A DNA stretch of 64,000 nucleotides from Roseateles puraquae (GCF_002205845.1 NZ_NISI01000017.1:25792-89791), one strand, 5' to 3'. Shown: positions 44,866 to 55,068, counted from the stretch's first letter. Translations and numbers: made by a program. The notes: a model not told the origin generated them from the sequence alone.

Positions 44866-47800
44866 TCAGTGGACTCCGAGGGACAGCTCCACATGGGGCC
44901 GCCAGGTTTCATCGCAAGCCTGATCGCAGACCTTGGGCGCTGCGACGAACACGCGGGCGTTGGGAGCACCGCGCGCAAGCAAGGCGTCGCGCACCGCGGT
45001 GGCACGGGCGACAGCCAGCTCGCGCAGGGCGTCTGCATCCACCGTGTAGCTGCCTATCAGCAGCCCGCGCATCTGCTCGGGCGGCAGGTCCTTGGGCAGG
45101 CCAAGCAGATTCTTCGGCTTGTTGGGCAGCTTGGCGGCCTGGTAGAGGCGCTTCAGGGCGGCCTCTGGCGTTGGCGCGTTCTCGGCGCGAAGCGCACGGT
45201 CGAGCATCTGCTCGCGCAGCACCTGGCTCTCTGCGGCAATGCCCGCCCATCCGGTGAGCGTGAGCTGCACGCCGGGGCGATCGACCAGCAGGCGCGCGAT
45301 ACGGTCGAGCTGATCGACCGCGGCCAGCTCGACACGGCCGGGCTGGAAGGCCACCTGAGCTTCCTCGGGCCGGTCACTGCCGCTGAAGAGCGCAAACGGC
45401 GAGGTGAGCGCCTTGCCAATGAGGTTGAGAAACAGCTTCCAGACCAGGCCCGCCACGCTGAACTCGGGGTCGTTCAGGGAGCCACTGACGGGAAGGTTGA
45501 CGTCGATGACACCGTCGCGGTCCTTCAGCAAGGCCACCGCGAAGCGCACGGGCAGCGACGTGGCCGTCGGGCTGTCCACCTTTTCGCCGAAGGTGAGCTG
45601 GTTCAGGATGATCTGATTGCTCGCCACCAGCTGGCCGCCCGGCTCGACCTGGTAGCGCAGTTTGGTGGACAGCTTGCCGCGCTCGATGGCGTAGCCCGCG
45701 TACTTGGCGGCGTAGGGCGACAGCGGCGCCAGCTCGATGTCGGTGGCATTGGCGGCGATGTCCATCGCCAGCGGTGCCCCGGGCTTGAGCTGGCCATCGA
45801 TTTCCAGCAGCCCGGTCCCGGCGATCTTGCCGCGCAGCGTCAACGGTGCCATGGCAGGGTTGTCAGAGGAGAACGCGCCGAGCGAGCCCTGCAACTCGCT
45901 CAGCCGCGCGCTGTAGTTGGGGCGGACGAAGCGGTCATTGAAATCGACCACCCCACGGTTGACACGGATGCGCTCGGCCGCAAAAACGGGAGCCGGGGCC
46001 GAGGCCGCGGCACTGGCCGCCACGGCAGGCCCCTCGGGCAGGGATGCCGCCGACGCCGCCGCAGCGGCCTCCGCCGGCCGAAGGTCGCGCAGGTTGAAGC
46101 GCCCCTGCTCGTTCACGATGAGGCGGGCGTAGGCATCGTCGAGCTGGGCGTCCTTCACCGCCAGCCGCGGCGCGGCGCCGGTGGCCCAGGCGAACTTGAC
46201 TCCTTCCAGCTGCAGGGCCTGCCAGCTGAGCAGGTCTTCGCCGATGACGCGCTGCCCATCGGCGGTGCGAGCCTGCAGCAGCGCCAGCGGGCCAACGCGC
46301 ACCTGCCCCTCCAGCTGGGTCTGCCAGTGGCCGGCTGCCGACTGCGCCAGGTTCACCTCGGTCTTGAGGCCGAGCTCCGCACGCTGCAGTTGAAGCCCCA
46401 AGGCCGGGTCAAGATAGGCGTTGAACAGATGCAGCGGCAAGGCTTGCGCCTGGAGGCTGCCGGTGGCGGCCAGCGGGCCCAGCGCGACGCGACCGGACCA
46501 CTGCAGGCTGCCGCCGCTGGCGGGCACTGGCTGGTCGTTGGCACCCAGCGCCAACACCTGCGTGTTCAGCTGCATGGCGACGGGCGCTGCCGACGGCCAG
46601 CTGAAGGCCCCCAGCTTCAGCCGCAGCGGCTCAACGGCAATGGCCACCGACGGCATCACCGCAGACACGGCCAGGTCGCGCCAATGCAGCGCGCCGCGGT
46701 CGACGGTGACGCCCGCGATCCGCGTTTGCCAGGCGGGGCCCGCAGGGGCCGCAGCGGAGTCGTGCGAACCAAGCAGCGGCGCGAGGTTGAGCTGACCGTC
46801 CGCCGCGCGCGACAGCTGCAGGCGCGGCGCCTCCAGCACCAGTTGACCGAGGTTCACGCTGCGCGAAGCCGGATCGATGTCCGCCTGGTCCAGCTGCATC
46901 GTGCCCAGCGACATGATCTTGGGCTGGCCGGGCAGGCTCAGCCGCGCCTCACTCAGGCGCAAGGCACTGAGCTGCAGCTGCGCGCGCACCGCCGCGTCTG
47001 CAGCCCATGGCGACTTGACCGACAAGCGCAGCTTCGCGGTCAGGTCGCCGATCAAGCGTGCGCCCGCGGGCAAGGGCAGGCGCGCCGCCAGGCGCTCCAG
47101 GGCCAGCGCCTCGACCTGGGCGTCCGCTTGGAGCAACTCCGGCGCGAGGGTCGCCTCGGCCTGCAGTCGGCCTGCGTCCAACTGAAGGCTGGCGGTCAGT
47201 GGCACCGGCTTCTTCAGCGGCCAGTCCGCCGCACCGAGCTTGAGCGCCATGGCGTTGAACGCTAGCTCGTCGTAGGTCAGGCGCCCTTCCTTGAGCTGCA
47301 AGCCGCCCAGGCTGAGCTGCCAGGGTGCAGCCGGGCTTGCGGCTGCAGGGGCGGCGGGTGTCGTGCGAGCCGACTTGGGCGTCCGCCACCAGGCCTCCGG
47401 GGCCTCCAGCGCCACCTCCCCCAGCGCCAGCTGACGCTTCAGCGGCTGCACGTCGGCCAGGGGCACACGCAGCAATCGGGCATTGATCAGCGGCCCACCG
47501 TCGGGCTGCCGCAAGGCGAGGTCATGCACCTGAACGAGGCCACTGAGCTTGACACCCGGCGCCTGGCGCGGCCGCTCAGCGAAGTCCAGGGCCAGGTCGA
47601 CATCCAGCCGGCCGGCGGCCAGGCGCATGGGCAAGCTGACCGGCACATAGGCTGCCAGCGGCGCGAGGTCCAGCCCGGCAAACCGCAGGGCCAGGCGCGC
47701 ACTGGCGTCATCCGCAAAGGGCAAGGCTTCGCCGCGGCTGTCGAACGCCACGCCATCGAGCTGCCCACGCAGCTCGGGCTGCACCTTCACCGCCACGTCG

Positions 47801-48369
47801 GCCGGCAGCGTCGACAGGAATGGCAGGGCGAGATGCAGCTCGGCGAGTTCGTGCTGACGCTGCACCGGGCGATCGTCGAACAGCACACGCCCCCGGGTCA
47901 GTTCGATGTTGTAGACCGCAAACTCCGGATCGGCGCTGTCCGGTTCGCCCGGCTTGGCGGCAAAGCGCTGCAGCAGGTCATCGACGTCGTATCGCCCTTC
48001 GGCCGTGCGGGCCAGGCGCAGCGTGGGCGCGGTCAAGGTCAGTGACTCGACCACGGCGCGGCCACGCAAGAGCGACCGCAACGACAAGGCTGCGTCCAGT
48101 TGGTCCAGGGTGAGCAAAGGCGCCACGCCTGGGGCTGGCCCGGCGATTCGGACGCGCTCCAGCACCAGCGCCAACCGCCAGGGCTGAAAACGCGCGTCGC
48201 CGATCTCGACCGTGCGCCCCAGGGTCTCGCTGGCGATGGCCGCGCCCCGCCCCTGGACCCACCCGGGAAGCGCCAAGGTGGCCACCAGCAGCACAAGGGT
48301 CACCAGGGCCGACAGGGCGGCCAGCCCCCACAGGGTCCGTCGAGCGAGAGTTCGGAAAGCGATCGTCAC
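44866..48369 (-). CDS. DUF748 AsmA-like envelope protein
   Basis: A 1167-residue protein anchored by one N-terminal helix (about 17-36), the rest periplasmic. The start (VQGRGAAIASETLGRTVEIGDARFQPWRLALVLERVRIAG) is typical of AsmA/DUF748 proteins. Long beta-rich repeats follow, with DUF748 repeats LSPYAAKYAGYAIERGKLSTKLRYQVEPGGQLVASNQIILNQLTFGEKVDSPTATSLPVRFAVALLKDRDGVIDVNLPVSGSLNDP at about 880-965. The C-terminal 150 residues resemble an OmpA-type end region (LTGWAG, LAVARATAVRDALLARG). Members are linked to lipid transport to the outer membrane. It starts with GTG. Confidence 0.88.
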   Translation of the reverse strand: MTIAFRTLARRTLWGLAALSALVTLVLLVATLALPGWVQGRGAAIASETLGRTVEIGDARFQPWRLALVLERVRIAGPAPGVAPLLTLDQLDAALSLRSLLRGRAVVESLTLTAPTLRLARTAEGRYDVDDLLQRFAAKPGEPDSADPEFAVYNIELTRGRVLFDDRPVQRQHELAELHLALPFLSTLPADVAVKVQPELRGQLDGVAFDSRGEALPFADDASARLALRFAGLDLAPLAAYVPVSLPMRLAAGRLDVDLALDFAERPRQAPGVKLSGLVQVHDLALRQPDGGPLINARLLRVPLADVQPLKRQLALGEVALEAPEAWWRTPKSARTTPAAPAAASPAAPWQLSLGGLQLKEGRLTYDELAFNAMALKLGAADWPLKKPVPLTASLQLDAGRLQAEATLAPELLQADAQVEALALERLAARLPLPAGARLIGDLTAKLRLSVKSPWAADAAVRAQLQLSALRLSEARLSLPGQPKIMSLGTMQLDQADIDPASRSVNLGQLVLEAPRLQLSRAADGQLNLAPLLGSHDSAAAPAGPAWQTRIAGVTVDRGALHWRDLAVSAVMPSVAIAVEPLRLKLGAFSWPSAAPVAMQLNTQVLALGANDQPVPASGGSLQWSGRVALGPLAATGSLQAQALPLHLFNAYLDPALGLQLQRAELGLKTEVNLAQSAAGHWQTQLEGQVRVGPLALLQARTADGQRVIGEDLLSWQALQLEGVKFAWATGAAPRLAVKDAQLDDAYARLIVNEQGRFNLRDLRPAEAAAAASAASLPEGPAVAASAAASAPAPVFAAERIRVNRGVVDFNDRFVRPNYSARLSELQGSLGAFSSDNPAMAPLTLRGKIAGTGLLEIDGQLKPGAPLAMDIAANATDIELAPLSPYAAKYAGYAIERGKLSTKLRYQVEPGGQLVASNQIILNQLTFGEKVDSPTATSLPVRFAVALLKDRDGVIDVNLPVSGSLNDPEFSVAGLVWKLFLNLIGKALTSPFALFSGSDRPEEAQVAFQPGRVELAAVDQLDRIARLLVDRPGVQLTLTGWAGIAAESQVLREQMLDRALRAENAPTPEAALKRLYQAAKLPNKPKNLLGLPKDLPPEQMRGLLIGSYTVDADALRELAVARATAVRDALLARGAPNARVFVAAPKVCDQACDETWRPHVELSLGVH

Positions 48370-48409
48370 AGCGGCCGCATTATTGATGTCGGCGATGATC
48401 CTGCGGGTG

Positions 48410-49195
48410 ATGCACTTCGACTACTCCTTCTTCAAGACCGGCTTGCTCGCGGCGCTGATGCCGCCCGTGCCGTTTCTGGCCCTCGCGGCTTGGGGAGGCT
48501 GGCGGCTTCGGCGCGGCCGCTGGGGCGGCGGATGGCTGACAGCGCTGGCGCTGATCGCCCTGTGGCTGTCCACGACGGAGGCCGCGGGCGAATTGCTCAG
48601 CCGGGCTGCAGGGCAGCCGGCGCCGCTCTCGCCAACCGTGATGGCATCCCTGCAAGGCCAAACGGATGGCGCCGTGCTGGTGCTGGGCGCGGGCGTGCGG
48701 CAGGTCGTCCCCGGTTTCAGCGGTGGGCGACCGACCGACCTGACCAGCGAACGCTTGAGCTACGGCGTCTGGCTGGCGCGCCGCATCGGCTGGCCGCTGG
48801 GCTTCAGCGGCGGTATCGGCTGGACGGCCAAGGAGCTGAAGGTACCGGAGGCGGCCGTGGTGGCACAGGTCGCGGCGCAGGACTATCAAATGCCCCTGCG
48901 CTGGGCGGAAGGCCGCTCTCGGGACACGCGCGAGAACGCGATCAACACCATCCCGCTGCTGGCGCAGGCGGGGGTGAAGCAGGTGGTGCTCGTCACCCAC
49001 GAAGCCCACATGCGCCGGGCGCTGCGCGCCTTCGAAGCCGAAGCGTCTCGATTCGGCATGCGCGTGCTGCCGGCACCGGTCGGGTTGCGCGAGGACGCGC
49101 TGACCGCCTTCAGCGACTGGTGCCCGTCCGTTCCCGGATTCGCCCGCGTTCGCTACATCATCTATGAGACGCTGGCCTGGTGGGCCGGCCGATGA
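48410..49195 (+). CDS. YdcF/DUF218-family membrane protein
   Basis: A protein of about 261 residues with two N-terminal hydrophobic segments (about 8-27 and 42-60) and a DUF218 domain: DGAVLVLGAGVRQ, TSERLSYGVWLARRIGWPLGFSGGIGW, RDTRENAINTIPLLAQAGVKQVVLVTHEAHMRRAL. The last motif (ENAxNT...VLVTxxxHMxRA) is the family mark. Starts at 48386, 48395 and 48410 are all possible; the first leaves only 16 bp to the divergent DUF748 gene, so I prefer the last. The family includes ElyC, tied to envelope biogenesis. Confidence 0.82.
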   Translation: MHFDYSFFKTGLLAALMPPVPFLALAAWGGWRLRRGRWGGGWLTALALIALWLSTTEAAGELLSRAAGQPAPLSPTVMASLQGQTDGAVLVLGAGVRQVVPGFSGGRPTDLTSERLSYGVWLARRIGWPLGFSGGIGWTAKELKVPEAAVVAQVAAQDYQMPLRWAEGRSRDTRENAINTIPLLAQAGVKQVVLVTHEAHMRRALRAFEAEASRFGMRVLPAPVGLREDALTAFSDWCPSVPGFARVRYIIYETLAWWAGR

Positions 49196-49354
49196 ACCGC
49201 CACCAATAGAAACCCCGCCGGGCTTGCGGGCCGGGCGGGGCGGGTGGCGAGGCCACCTTGGGGCTCCACGGCCATCTGCCGAGGGGCTCCTGGCGCGCAA
49301 AGATTGCGCCAGAGGGTTTGCCTGAAAAGGCTCTCCAACCCTAGGCGATGGTCT
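49196..49354. other. Structured intergenic region with hairpins
   Basis: A short gap between convergent YdcF-like and ubiD genes. It has a GC-rich hairpin (CCCCGCC...GGCGGGG around 49216-49241), the repeated word GGGGCTCC (about 49260 and 49284) and a second hairpin GGCGC...GCGCC (about 49291-49311). No T-run follows on either side. It probably serves as a transcription end; no gene is seen. Confidence 0.4.
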
Positions 49355-50893
49355 TCACTTCTTCAAGAAGAGCTGCTCAAAGAGCACTTCGGCGCGCTGT
49401 GACACCTCCGCTGGCAGCGTGATCGCCCGGCCCCATTCCCGGTCCGTCTCACCGGGCCATTTGTTGGTCGCGTCCAGCCCCATCTTGCCCCCGAGGCCGC
49501 TGACCGGCGAGGCGAAGTCCAGATAGTCGATCGGCGTGCTGTCCACCAGCGTCGTGTCGCGTACGGGGTCCATGCGGGTGGTGATGGCCCAGATCACTTC
49601 CTGCCAGTTGCGCGTATCGATGTCGTCGTCCACCACCACGATGAACTTGGTGTACATGAACTGACGCAGGAAGCTCCAGATGCCGAACATCAGCCGCTTG
49701 GCATGGCCCGGGTACGACTTCTTGATCGACACCACCGCCATGCGGTAGCTGCACCCTTCCGGCGGCAGGTAGAAGTCGACGATCTCCGGAAACTGCTTCT
49801 GCAGGATGGGCACGAACACTTCGTTGAGCGCCACGCCCAGGATGGCCGGCTCGTCCGGCGGCTTGCCGGTGTAGGTGGAGTGGTAGATCGGCTGGTGCCG
49901 CTGGGTCTGGCGGCTGATCTCGAACACCGGGAACCAGTCCTGCTCGTTGTAGTAGCCGGTATGGTCACCATAAGGGCCTTCCAGCGCGTGCAGGTAGCCG
50001 CCCTTCTCCTTGAGCGGCACGCCATGCGCGCTGACGCCTGTGAAGCCGGCGGGCGCTGGCGGGATATGCCCCTCCAGCACGATCTCGGCCGAGGCCGGCG
50101 CCTGCAGCGGCTGCCCCTGCCCGACAGCGGTGTTGACGAGCTCGGTGCGCGAGCCACGCAGCAGGCCGGCAAACTGGTACTCGGACAGGGAATCCGGCAC
50201 CGGCGTCACGGCGCCGAGGATGGTGGCGGGGTCCGCCCCCAGCGCGACGGCGATCGGGAACGGCTGGCCCGGATGCGCGAGCGCAAAGTCTCGGAAATCG
50301 AGCGCCCCGCCCCGGTGGGCCAGCCAACGCATGATCACCTGCCGGGGTCCGATCACTTGCTGACGGTAGATGCCGAGGTTCTGACGAGTCCGGGTCGGCC
50401 CCCGGGTGATGACCAGCCCCCACGTGATCAGGGGGGCGGCATCGTCGGGCCAGCAAGTCTGGATGGGCAGGCGCCCGAGATCGATGTCGCCGCCTTCCAG
50501 CACTTCTTCCTGGCAGGGCGCGCGACGCTGCACCGCGGGCTTCATGTCCCACAGCGCCTTGGCCATCTGCAGCAGCTTGCCGGCATCCTTGAGGCCCTTG
50601 GGCGGCTCGGGCTCCTTGAGACTGGCCAGCACACGGCCGACGTCGCGCAGATCCGCGATGGAATCGGCCCCCATGCCCAGGGCGACCCGCCGCGTTGTCC
50701 CGAAAAGATTGGTCAAGGCAGGGGTCGAGTGCCCGGCTGGCGACTCGAACAACAGTGCCGGTCCGCCCGCCCGCAAAACGCGGTCGCTCAAAGCCGTCAT
50801 CTCCAGCACCGGCGAGACTTTTTCACGCACACGCTTCAGTTCTCCGAGCCCTTCCAGGCCGGTCATGAAGTCCCTCAGGTCGCTGTATTTCAT
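49355..50893 (-). CDS. ubiD: 4-hydroxy-3-polyprenylbenzoate decarboxylase
   Basis: A 512-residue prenyl-FMN decarboxylase of ubiquinone synthesis. It starts [111 protein letters not shown] and [28 protein letters not shown] are family hallmarks, including the E-R-E region. An upstream extension of 45 codons is open but lacks homology. Its UbiX partner is not in the window. Confidence 0.95.
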   Translation of the reverse strand: MKYSDLRDFMTGLEGLGELKRVREKVSPVLEMTALSDRVLRAGGPALLFESPAGHSTPALTNLFGTTRRVALGMGADSIADLRDVGRVLASLKEPEPPKGLKDAGKLLQMAKALWDMKPAVQRRAPCQEEVLEGGDIDLGRLPIQTCWPDDAAPLITWGLVITRGPTRTRQNLGIYRQQVIGPRQVIMRWLAHRGGALDFRDFALAHPGQPFPIAVALGADPATILGAVTPVPDSLSEYQFAGLLRGSRTELVNTAVGQGQPLQAPASAEIVLEGHIPPAPAGFTGVSAHGVPLKEKGGYLHALEGPYGDHTGYYNEQDWFPVFEISRQTQRHQPIYHSTYTGKPPDEPAILGVALNEVFVPILQKQFPEIVDFYLPPEGCSYRMAVVSIKKSYPGHAKRLMFGIWSFLRQFMYTKFIVVVDDDIDTRNWQEVIWAITTRMDPVRDTTLVDSTPIDYLDFASPVSGLGGKMGLDATNKWPGETDREWGRAITLPAEVSQRAEVLFEQLFLKK

Positions 50894-50926
50894 AACCAAA
50901 AGTAGTTTTGAAGAAGGCAAACAGCC

Positions 50927-50954
50927 TTGACGGGTTATCTTCGACCCGTAAAAT
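50927..50954 (+). promoter_or_regulatory. Strong sigma70-like promoter with an inverted repeat in the spacer
   Basis: TTGACG (50927-50932) and TAAAAT (50949-50954) are separated by 16 bp. The spacer carries ACGGGT...ACCCGT (50930-50935 and 50944-50949), an inverted repeat with an 8-bp middle that could bind a repressor. It reads toward the lytic transglycosylase gene and lies 34 bp upstream of divergent ubiD. Confidence 0.65.
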
Positions 50955-51110
50955 TCGCCGCTCCGGGTTTCCCCTGAAGCCCAACCGGTCGGGCCCACCG
51001 GGCACACAGATGCCACAGGCCAGCGCAATCGACCGGGAAATTATCACCGTCGCCCCCACCCGGACCGCCCGTAAGGGCAGCCCGAGGCGGGCTGTGACAC
51101 AAGGAGTCGC

Positions 51111-51956
51111 ATGACGACACGTCAAGACCTGATCAGCCTGGCTCGCCACACGCGGGAAGCGGCGTCGCTGTTCGTGAAGGACATCGGCAACGGCCTGCTC
51201 GTGGTCAGCCACAACACCCTGGCCCTGGTGGGCCTGGCGGTGGTGTCGGTGCTGCTGGTGTTCACGAGCCAGACCGGCCTGCGCGAGCAAGTCGAATCCG
51301 CCACCCTCGGCTGGTTGAACGCGCGCCACGAGGCCCGCGCCGAAGCCGAAGGCAACACCCTGCTGGCCGCCGCCGAACCCGACGCCATCGCCCGCGCCAC
51401 GGCGACCGACCCCAAGGAACTCAGCCGCCAGCAAGCGGCCATCGCCCATTGGCTGGCCCGCCGCTACAGCGTGGCGCCCGAGCCGATCAGCCGGCTCGTG
51501 CAGGAAGCCTGGTCCGTGGGCCAGCGCGCCAAGGTGGAGCCCACGCTCATCCTGGCCATCATGGCCATCGAGTCGCGCTTCAACCCCTTCGCCCAGAGCG
51601 CCGTGGGCGCCCAGGGCCTGATGCAGGTCATGACGCGGGTGCACGACGACAAATACGAGGCCTTCGGCGGCAACCTGGCCGCCTTTGACCCCGTGACCAA
51701 TCTGCGCGTCGGCGTGCAGGTGCTCAAGGAATGCATCCAGCGCGCCGGCAGCCTGGAAGAGGGCCTGCGCTACTACGTGGGCGCCGCCAACCTGGCAGAA
51801 GACACCGGCTACACCGCCCGCGTGCTGGCCGAGCATGACCTGCTGAAGGCCGTGGCCGCCGGCCGCAGCGTGCCGGCCACCACCACCGTTCGCCCGATAC
51901 GAGAGGCGGCTTCGTCTCCCGCTGGAGAATCTGCCCAGGTGGCGCTGCTGCGCTGA
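51111..51956 (+). CDS. SLT-domain lytic transglycosylase, membrane-anchored
   Basis: A 281-residue protein with one membrane helix at about 32-52 and a periplasmic SLT domain at about 120-245. The catalytic Glu154 lies in AIMAIESRFNPFAQSAVGAQGLMQVM; NLRVGVQVLKECIQRAGSLEEGLRYYVGA completes the fold. It cleaves peptidoglycan glycan strands with formation of anhydro-muramic ends. AAGGAG precedes the ATG. It is driven by the promoter at 50927-50954. Confidence 0.9.
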   Translation: MTTRQDLISLARHTREAASLFVKDIGNGLLVVSHNTLALVGLAVVSVLLVFTSQTGLREQVESATLGWLNARHEARAEAEGNTLLAAAEPDAIARATATDPKELSRQQAAIAHWLARRYSVAPEPISRLVQEAWSVGQRAKVEPTLILAIMAIESRFNPFAQSAVGAQGLMQVMTRVHDDKYEAFGGNLAAFDPVTNLRVGVQVLKECIQRAGSLEEGLRYYVGAANLAEDTGYTARVLAEHDLLKAVAAGRSVPATTTVRPIREAASSPAGESAQVALLR

Positions 51957-51972
51957 ACTACACTGGGCACTC

Positions 51973-52075
51973 ACGCGACTGGCGATCAGGGTCACGAGCT
52001 GACCTGAGGTGGGCCACCACCGGGGAGCGTGAGGCGGTTGGGTTCAACCGCTTTCAGCCGTTCGCCTGGGCAGCC
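51973..52075 (+). ncRNA. ZTP riboswitch (pfl motif)
   Basis: The glyA leader holds the conserved elements of the ZTP/ZMP aptamer in order: GACTGGCGATCAGGGTCACG on the 5 prime side, CCACCACCGGGGAGCG (about 52015-52028) with the core, a variable stem GGCGGTTG/CAACCGCT (52033-52052), and the 3 prime pseudoknot strand CGCCTGGGCA (52063-52072). It ends 64 bp before the glyA ATG. ZTP signals low 10-formyl-tetrahydrofolate, so induction of glyA makes sense. With no T-run downstream, control is probably at translation. Confidence 0.9.
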
Positions 52076-52136
52076 CGGTTTGTCACGCCAGCGCGTGGGC
52101 GGCCGGGATTCACCGCCTGACCTTCGGAACACTGCC

Positions 52137-53390
52137 ATGTTTGACCGCAACACCTCCACCCTCGCCCTGGTCGACCCCGAGCTCTGGACAGCCGTCCAGA
52201 ACGAGAACCGCCGCCAGGAAGACCACATCGAGCTGATTGCCAGCGAGAACTACACCTCGCCGGCCGTGATGCAGGCTCAGGGCAGCCAACTCACGAACAA
52301 GTACGCCGAGGGCTACCCGGGCAAGCGCTACTACGGTGGCTGCGAATACGTGGACGTGGTCGAGCAGCTCGCCATCGACCGCCTCAAGACGCTGTTTGGC
52401 GCCGAGTTCGCCAACGTGCAGCCCAACTCCGGATCTCAGGCCAACCAGGGCGTGTTCTTCGCGCTGCTGCAGCCCGGCGACACCATCATGGGCATGAGCC
52501 TGGCCGAAGGCGGCCACCTGACGCATGGCATGCCGCTGAACATGAGCGGCAAGTGGTTCAACGTCATCAGCTACGGCCTGGACGCCAACGAAGCCATCGA
52601 CTACGACGCCATGGAAGCCCTGGCGCGCGAGAAGAAGCCCAAGCTGATCATCGCTGGCGCATCGGCCTACTCCCTGCGCATCGATTTCGAGCGCTTCGGC
52701 AAGATCGCCAAGGAGATCGGCGCCTACTTCATGGTCGACATGGCGCACTATGCCGGCCTGATCGCCGCAGGCGTCTACCCCAACCCGCTGCCTCACGCCG
52801 ACGTCGTCACCTCCACCACGCACAAGAGCCTGCGCGGCCCGCGTGGCGGCATCATCCTGACGAACAAGGAAGACATCGCCAAGAAGATCAACTCGGCCAT
52901 CTTCCCGGGCATCCAGGGTGGCCCGCTGATGCACGTCATCGCCGGCAAGGCCGTCGCCTTCAAGGAGGCACTGAGTCCCGAGTTCAAGGCCTACCAGCAG
53001 CAGGTCGTCAAGAACGCCAAGGTGCTGGCCGACACCCTCATCGAGCGCGGCCTGCGCATCGTGTCGGGCGGCACGGAGAGCCACGTCATGCTGGTGGATC
53101 TGCGCCCCAAGAACCTGACCGGCAAGGAAGCCGAGGCCATCCTGGGCGCTGCCCACATGACCTGCAACAAGAACGGCATCCCCAACGATCCGCAAAAACC
53201 CATGGTCACCAGCGGTATCCGCCTGGGCACGCCGGCCATGACGACCCGCGGCTTCAAGGAAGAACAGGTGCGCGCCACCGCTCACCTGATCGCCGACGTG
53301 CTGGACAACCCGCACGACGAAGCCAACCTGGCCGCCGTGCGTGCCAAGGTAGCTGCCCTGACGGCGGCCTTCCCGGTCTACCGCGGCTAA
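52137..53390 (+). CDS. glyA: Serine hydroxymethyltransferase
   Basis: A 417-residue PLP enzyme converting serine and tetrahydrofolate to glycine and methylene-tetrahydrofolate. Motifs: [50 protein letters not shown], the PLP Lys in [15 protein letters not shown], and [13 protein letters not shown]. The longer open frame upstream belongs to the riboswitch leader. It is followed by nrdR after a 20-bp gap. Confidence 0.97.
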   Translation: MFDRNTSTLALVDPELWTAVQNENRRQEDHIELIASENYTSPAVMQAQGSQLTNKYAEGYPGKRYYGGCEYVDVVEQLAIDRLKTLFGAEFANVQPNSGSQANQGVFFALLQPGDTIMGMSLAEGGHLTHGMPLNMSGKWFNVISYGLDANEAIDYDAMEALAREKKPKLIIAGASAYSLRIDFERFGKIAKEIGAYFMVDMAHYAGLIAAGVYPNPLPHADVVTSTTHKSLRGPRGGIILTNKEDIAKKINSAIFPGIQGGPLMHVIAGKAVAFKEALSPEFKAYQQQVVKNAKVLADTLIERGLRIVSGGTESHVMLVDLRPKNLTGKEAEAILGAAHMTCNKNGIPNDPQKPMVTSGIRLGTPAMTTRGFKEEQVRATAHLIADVLDNPHDEANLAAVRAKVAALTAAFPVYRG

Positions 53391-53410
53391 GCACGCCAGG
53401 CGGTCTGTCC

Positions 53411-53854
53411 GTGCGCTGTCCGTTCTGCTCTCACACCGAAACACAGGTCTCCGAGACCCGGGAATCGGACGAGGGCGACGTCGTCCGGCGCCGGCGACGC
53501 TGCCTGTCCTGCGACAAGCGCTTCACGACCTATGAGCGGGCCGACATCGCCCTGCCCTCGGTCGTCAAGAAGGACGGGCGGCGCGCCGATTTCGACCCGG
53601 CCAAGCTGCGTGCCTCCATGCAGCTCGCTCTGCGCAAGCGGCCGGTGAGCGTCGAGCAGATTGATGCGGCGATCAACCGCATCGAGGAGAAGCTGCTCGC
53701 CAGTGGCGCCCGTGAAATCGCCTCCACACGCCTGGGAGAACTGGTTATGCGCGAACTCAAGCGCATCGACAAGGTCGCGTATGTGCGGTTTGCGTCGGTC
53801 TACCGCAGCTTTGAAGACGTCGACGAGTTCCGCCAGCTGATCCGCGAGATCTGA
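53411..53854 (+). CDS. nrdR: Transcriptional repressor NrdR
   Basis: A 147-residue ribonucleotide-reductase repressor: N-terminal zinc ribbon MRCPFCSH...[17 protein letters not shown] (four Cys) and an ATP-cone domain [32 protein letters not shown]. The GTG start at 53411 gives the invariant MRCPFC N-terminus. The glyA-nrdR pair is common in Proteobacteria. A GC hairpin (53858-53879) follows the stop. Confidence 0.96.
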   Translation: MRCPFCSHTETQVSETRESDEGDVVRRRRRCLSCDKRFTTYERADIALPSVVKKDGRRADFDPAKLRASMQLALRKRPVSVEQIDAAINRIEEKLLASGAREIASTRLGELVMRELKRIDKVAYVRFASVYRSFEDVDEFRQLIREI

Positions 53855-53857
53855 CCC

Positions 53858-53879
53858 CCTCCCCTGTCCTTCGGGGAGG
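53858..53879 (+). terminator. Hairpin after nrdR
   Basis: CCTCCCC and GGGGAGG form a 7-bp GC stem with an 8-base loop, starting 3 bp after the nrdR stop. No T-run follows, so termination would be weak or factor-dependent. Confidence 0.5.
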
Positions 53880-53941
53880 GAGACGCTGCGCACACGGCTT
53901 CCTAGAGTCGGCTGCCACGGCAACGCGGCAGGGAGCGGCGG

Positions 53942-54490
53942 ATGGAGTGCAGACACGGGCCCCGGCATGCGCGCCGCGGCGTCACCTACATCGAAGCCTG
54001 CCTCGCCTTGGGCGTCAGCAGCCTGCTGTTGGCCCTAGCCCTGCCCTCGCTGGGTCAGCTGCGCCAGCAGATGCAGCTCCGCGCCCGGGCAGAACAGCTC
54101 GCTTCCGACCTGCGACTGGCCCGCGCAGAAGCCGTGCGGCTGGCCGAGCCGGTGCACTTCCGCATCAGCGGCAAAGGCAGCGAGGCCTGTTACCTGCTTC
54201 ACCGCGGGCCACTCAACGGCTGCGATTGCGCGGCGGGCGCGGCGCGCTGTACACAGCCCGGCGGCGCCATCCTGAAGACCGAATGGTTGCCGCCGGGCCA
54301 GCCCGTGCGCATCACCAGCAACGCCGAGACGCTGACCTTCCAGTTCAGCCAGGGCCTGGTAACGCAGACCGGCTCGGTTGATCTTCGCCTGAGCAGCGGT
54401 GAGGCCATCCGGCAAGTCGTCGCCATCACCGGGCGCGTGCGGAGTTGTTACATCGGCCGGGCCGTCGTCAACATGCCGCGGTGTGCTTGA
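53942..54490 (+). CDS. fimT: Type II/IV pseudopilin FimT/GspH family, copy 1
   Basis: A 182-residue minor pseudopilin. The class III signal is RRGVTYIEACLALGVSSLLLALALPSL: cleavage after Gly13 and Glu at mature position 5, then a hydrophobic helix. A GspH-type C-terminal domain follows with several Cys (HRGPLNGCDCAAGAARC, VRSCYIG, MPRCA) suggesting disulfides. It opens a six-gene minor pilin cluster and is separated from pilE by 99 bp. Confidence 0.85.
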   Translation: MECRHGPRHARRGVTYIEACLALGVSSLLLALALPSLGQLRQQMQLRARAEQLASDLRLARAEAVRLAEPVHFRISGKGSEACYLLHRGPLNGCDCAAGAARCTQPGGAILKTEWLPPGQPVRITSNAETLTFQFSQGLVTQTGSVDLRLSSGEAIRQVVAITGRVRSCYIGRAVVNMPRCA

Positions 54491-54589
54491 GTCCCTTGTT
54501 CGTGGTGGTCGCCGACCAGCGGTCAATCTCGGTCGACAAGCGGTCATTACGCGCCACTTGTTACCAAACGTCACGCTGAGAATCGAGCA

Positions 54590-55066
54590 ATGCGCACGGA
54601 TTCCCAACCGCGGCCCCAGGGCTTTACCCTCATCGAGCTGATGGTGGTGCTCGTCATCGCGGGGATCTTGGCCGCGATTGCCTATCCCGCCTACACCCAG
54701 CACATGGCCCGGTCACGCCGCGCCGATGCCATGGCCGCCCTGACCGTCGTCATGCAGGCCCAGGAACGGTATCGAAGCAATGTCAGCGCCTATGCCTCCA
54801 CCTTGGCGGATCTGTCACTGCAGGACATCACCCGTGTCGCCCCCGACTACCAGGTCACGCTGGATGGCATAGGCACCACGCCGACCTTCACCAGCGGCTA
54901 CAAGGTCACCGCAACGGCACTCTCAAGCGGCAAGCAGGCTGGCGACAAGGTCTGCAAGACCCTCTCGGTCACGATGACCGGGGCCATGCCGACCTACACG
55001 GCAACCGGCGACCCCAACAGCACCGGCTCGGACACCGACACGTCCAGCCTCTGCTGGCCGAGGTAA
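54590..55066 (+). CDS. pilE: Type IV pilin, PilE family
   Basis: A 158-residue pilin with prepilin motif QGFTLIELMVVLVIAGILAAIAYPAY (cleavage after Gly, Glu5), helical stem, and a C-terminal region with Cys pairs (GDKVCKTL, SLCWPR). The length is typical of minor PilE. The next gene begins 2 bp after its stop. Confidence 0.9.
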   Translation: MRTDSQPRPQGFTLIELMVVLVIAGILAAIAYPAYTQHMARSRRADAMAALTVVMQAQERYRSNVSAYASTLADLSLQDITRVAPDYQVTLDGIGTTPTFTSGYKVTATALSSGKQAGDKVCKTLSVTMTGAMPTYTATGDPNSTGSDTDTSSLCWPR

Positions 55067-55068
55067 CC

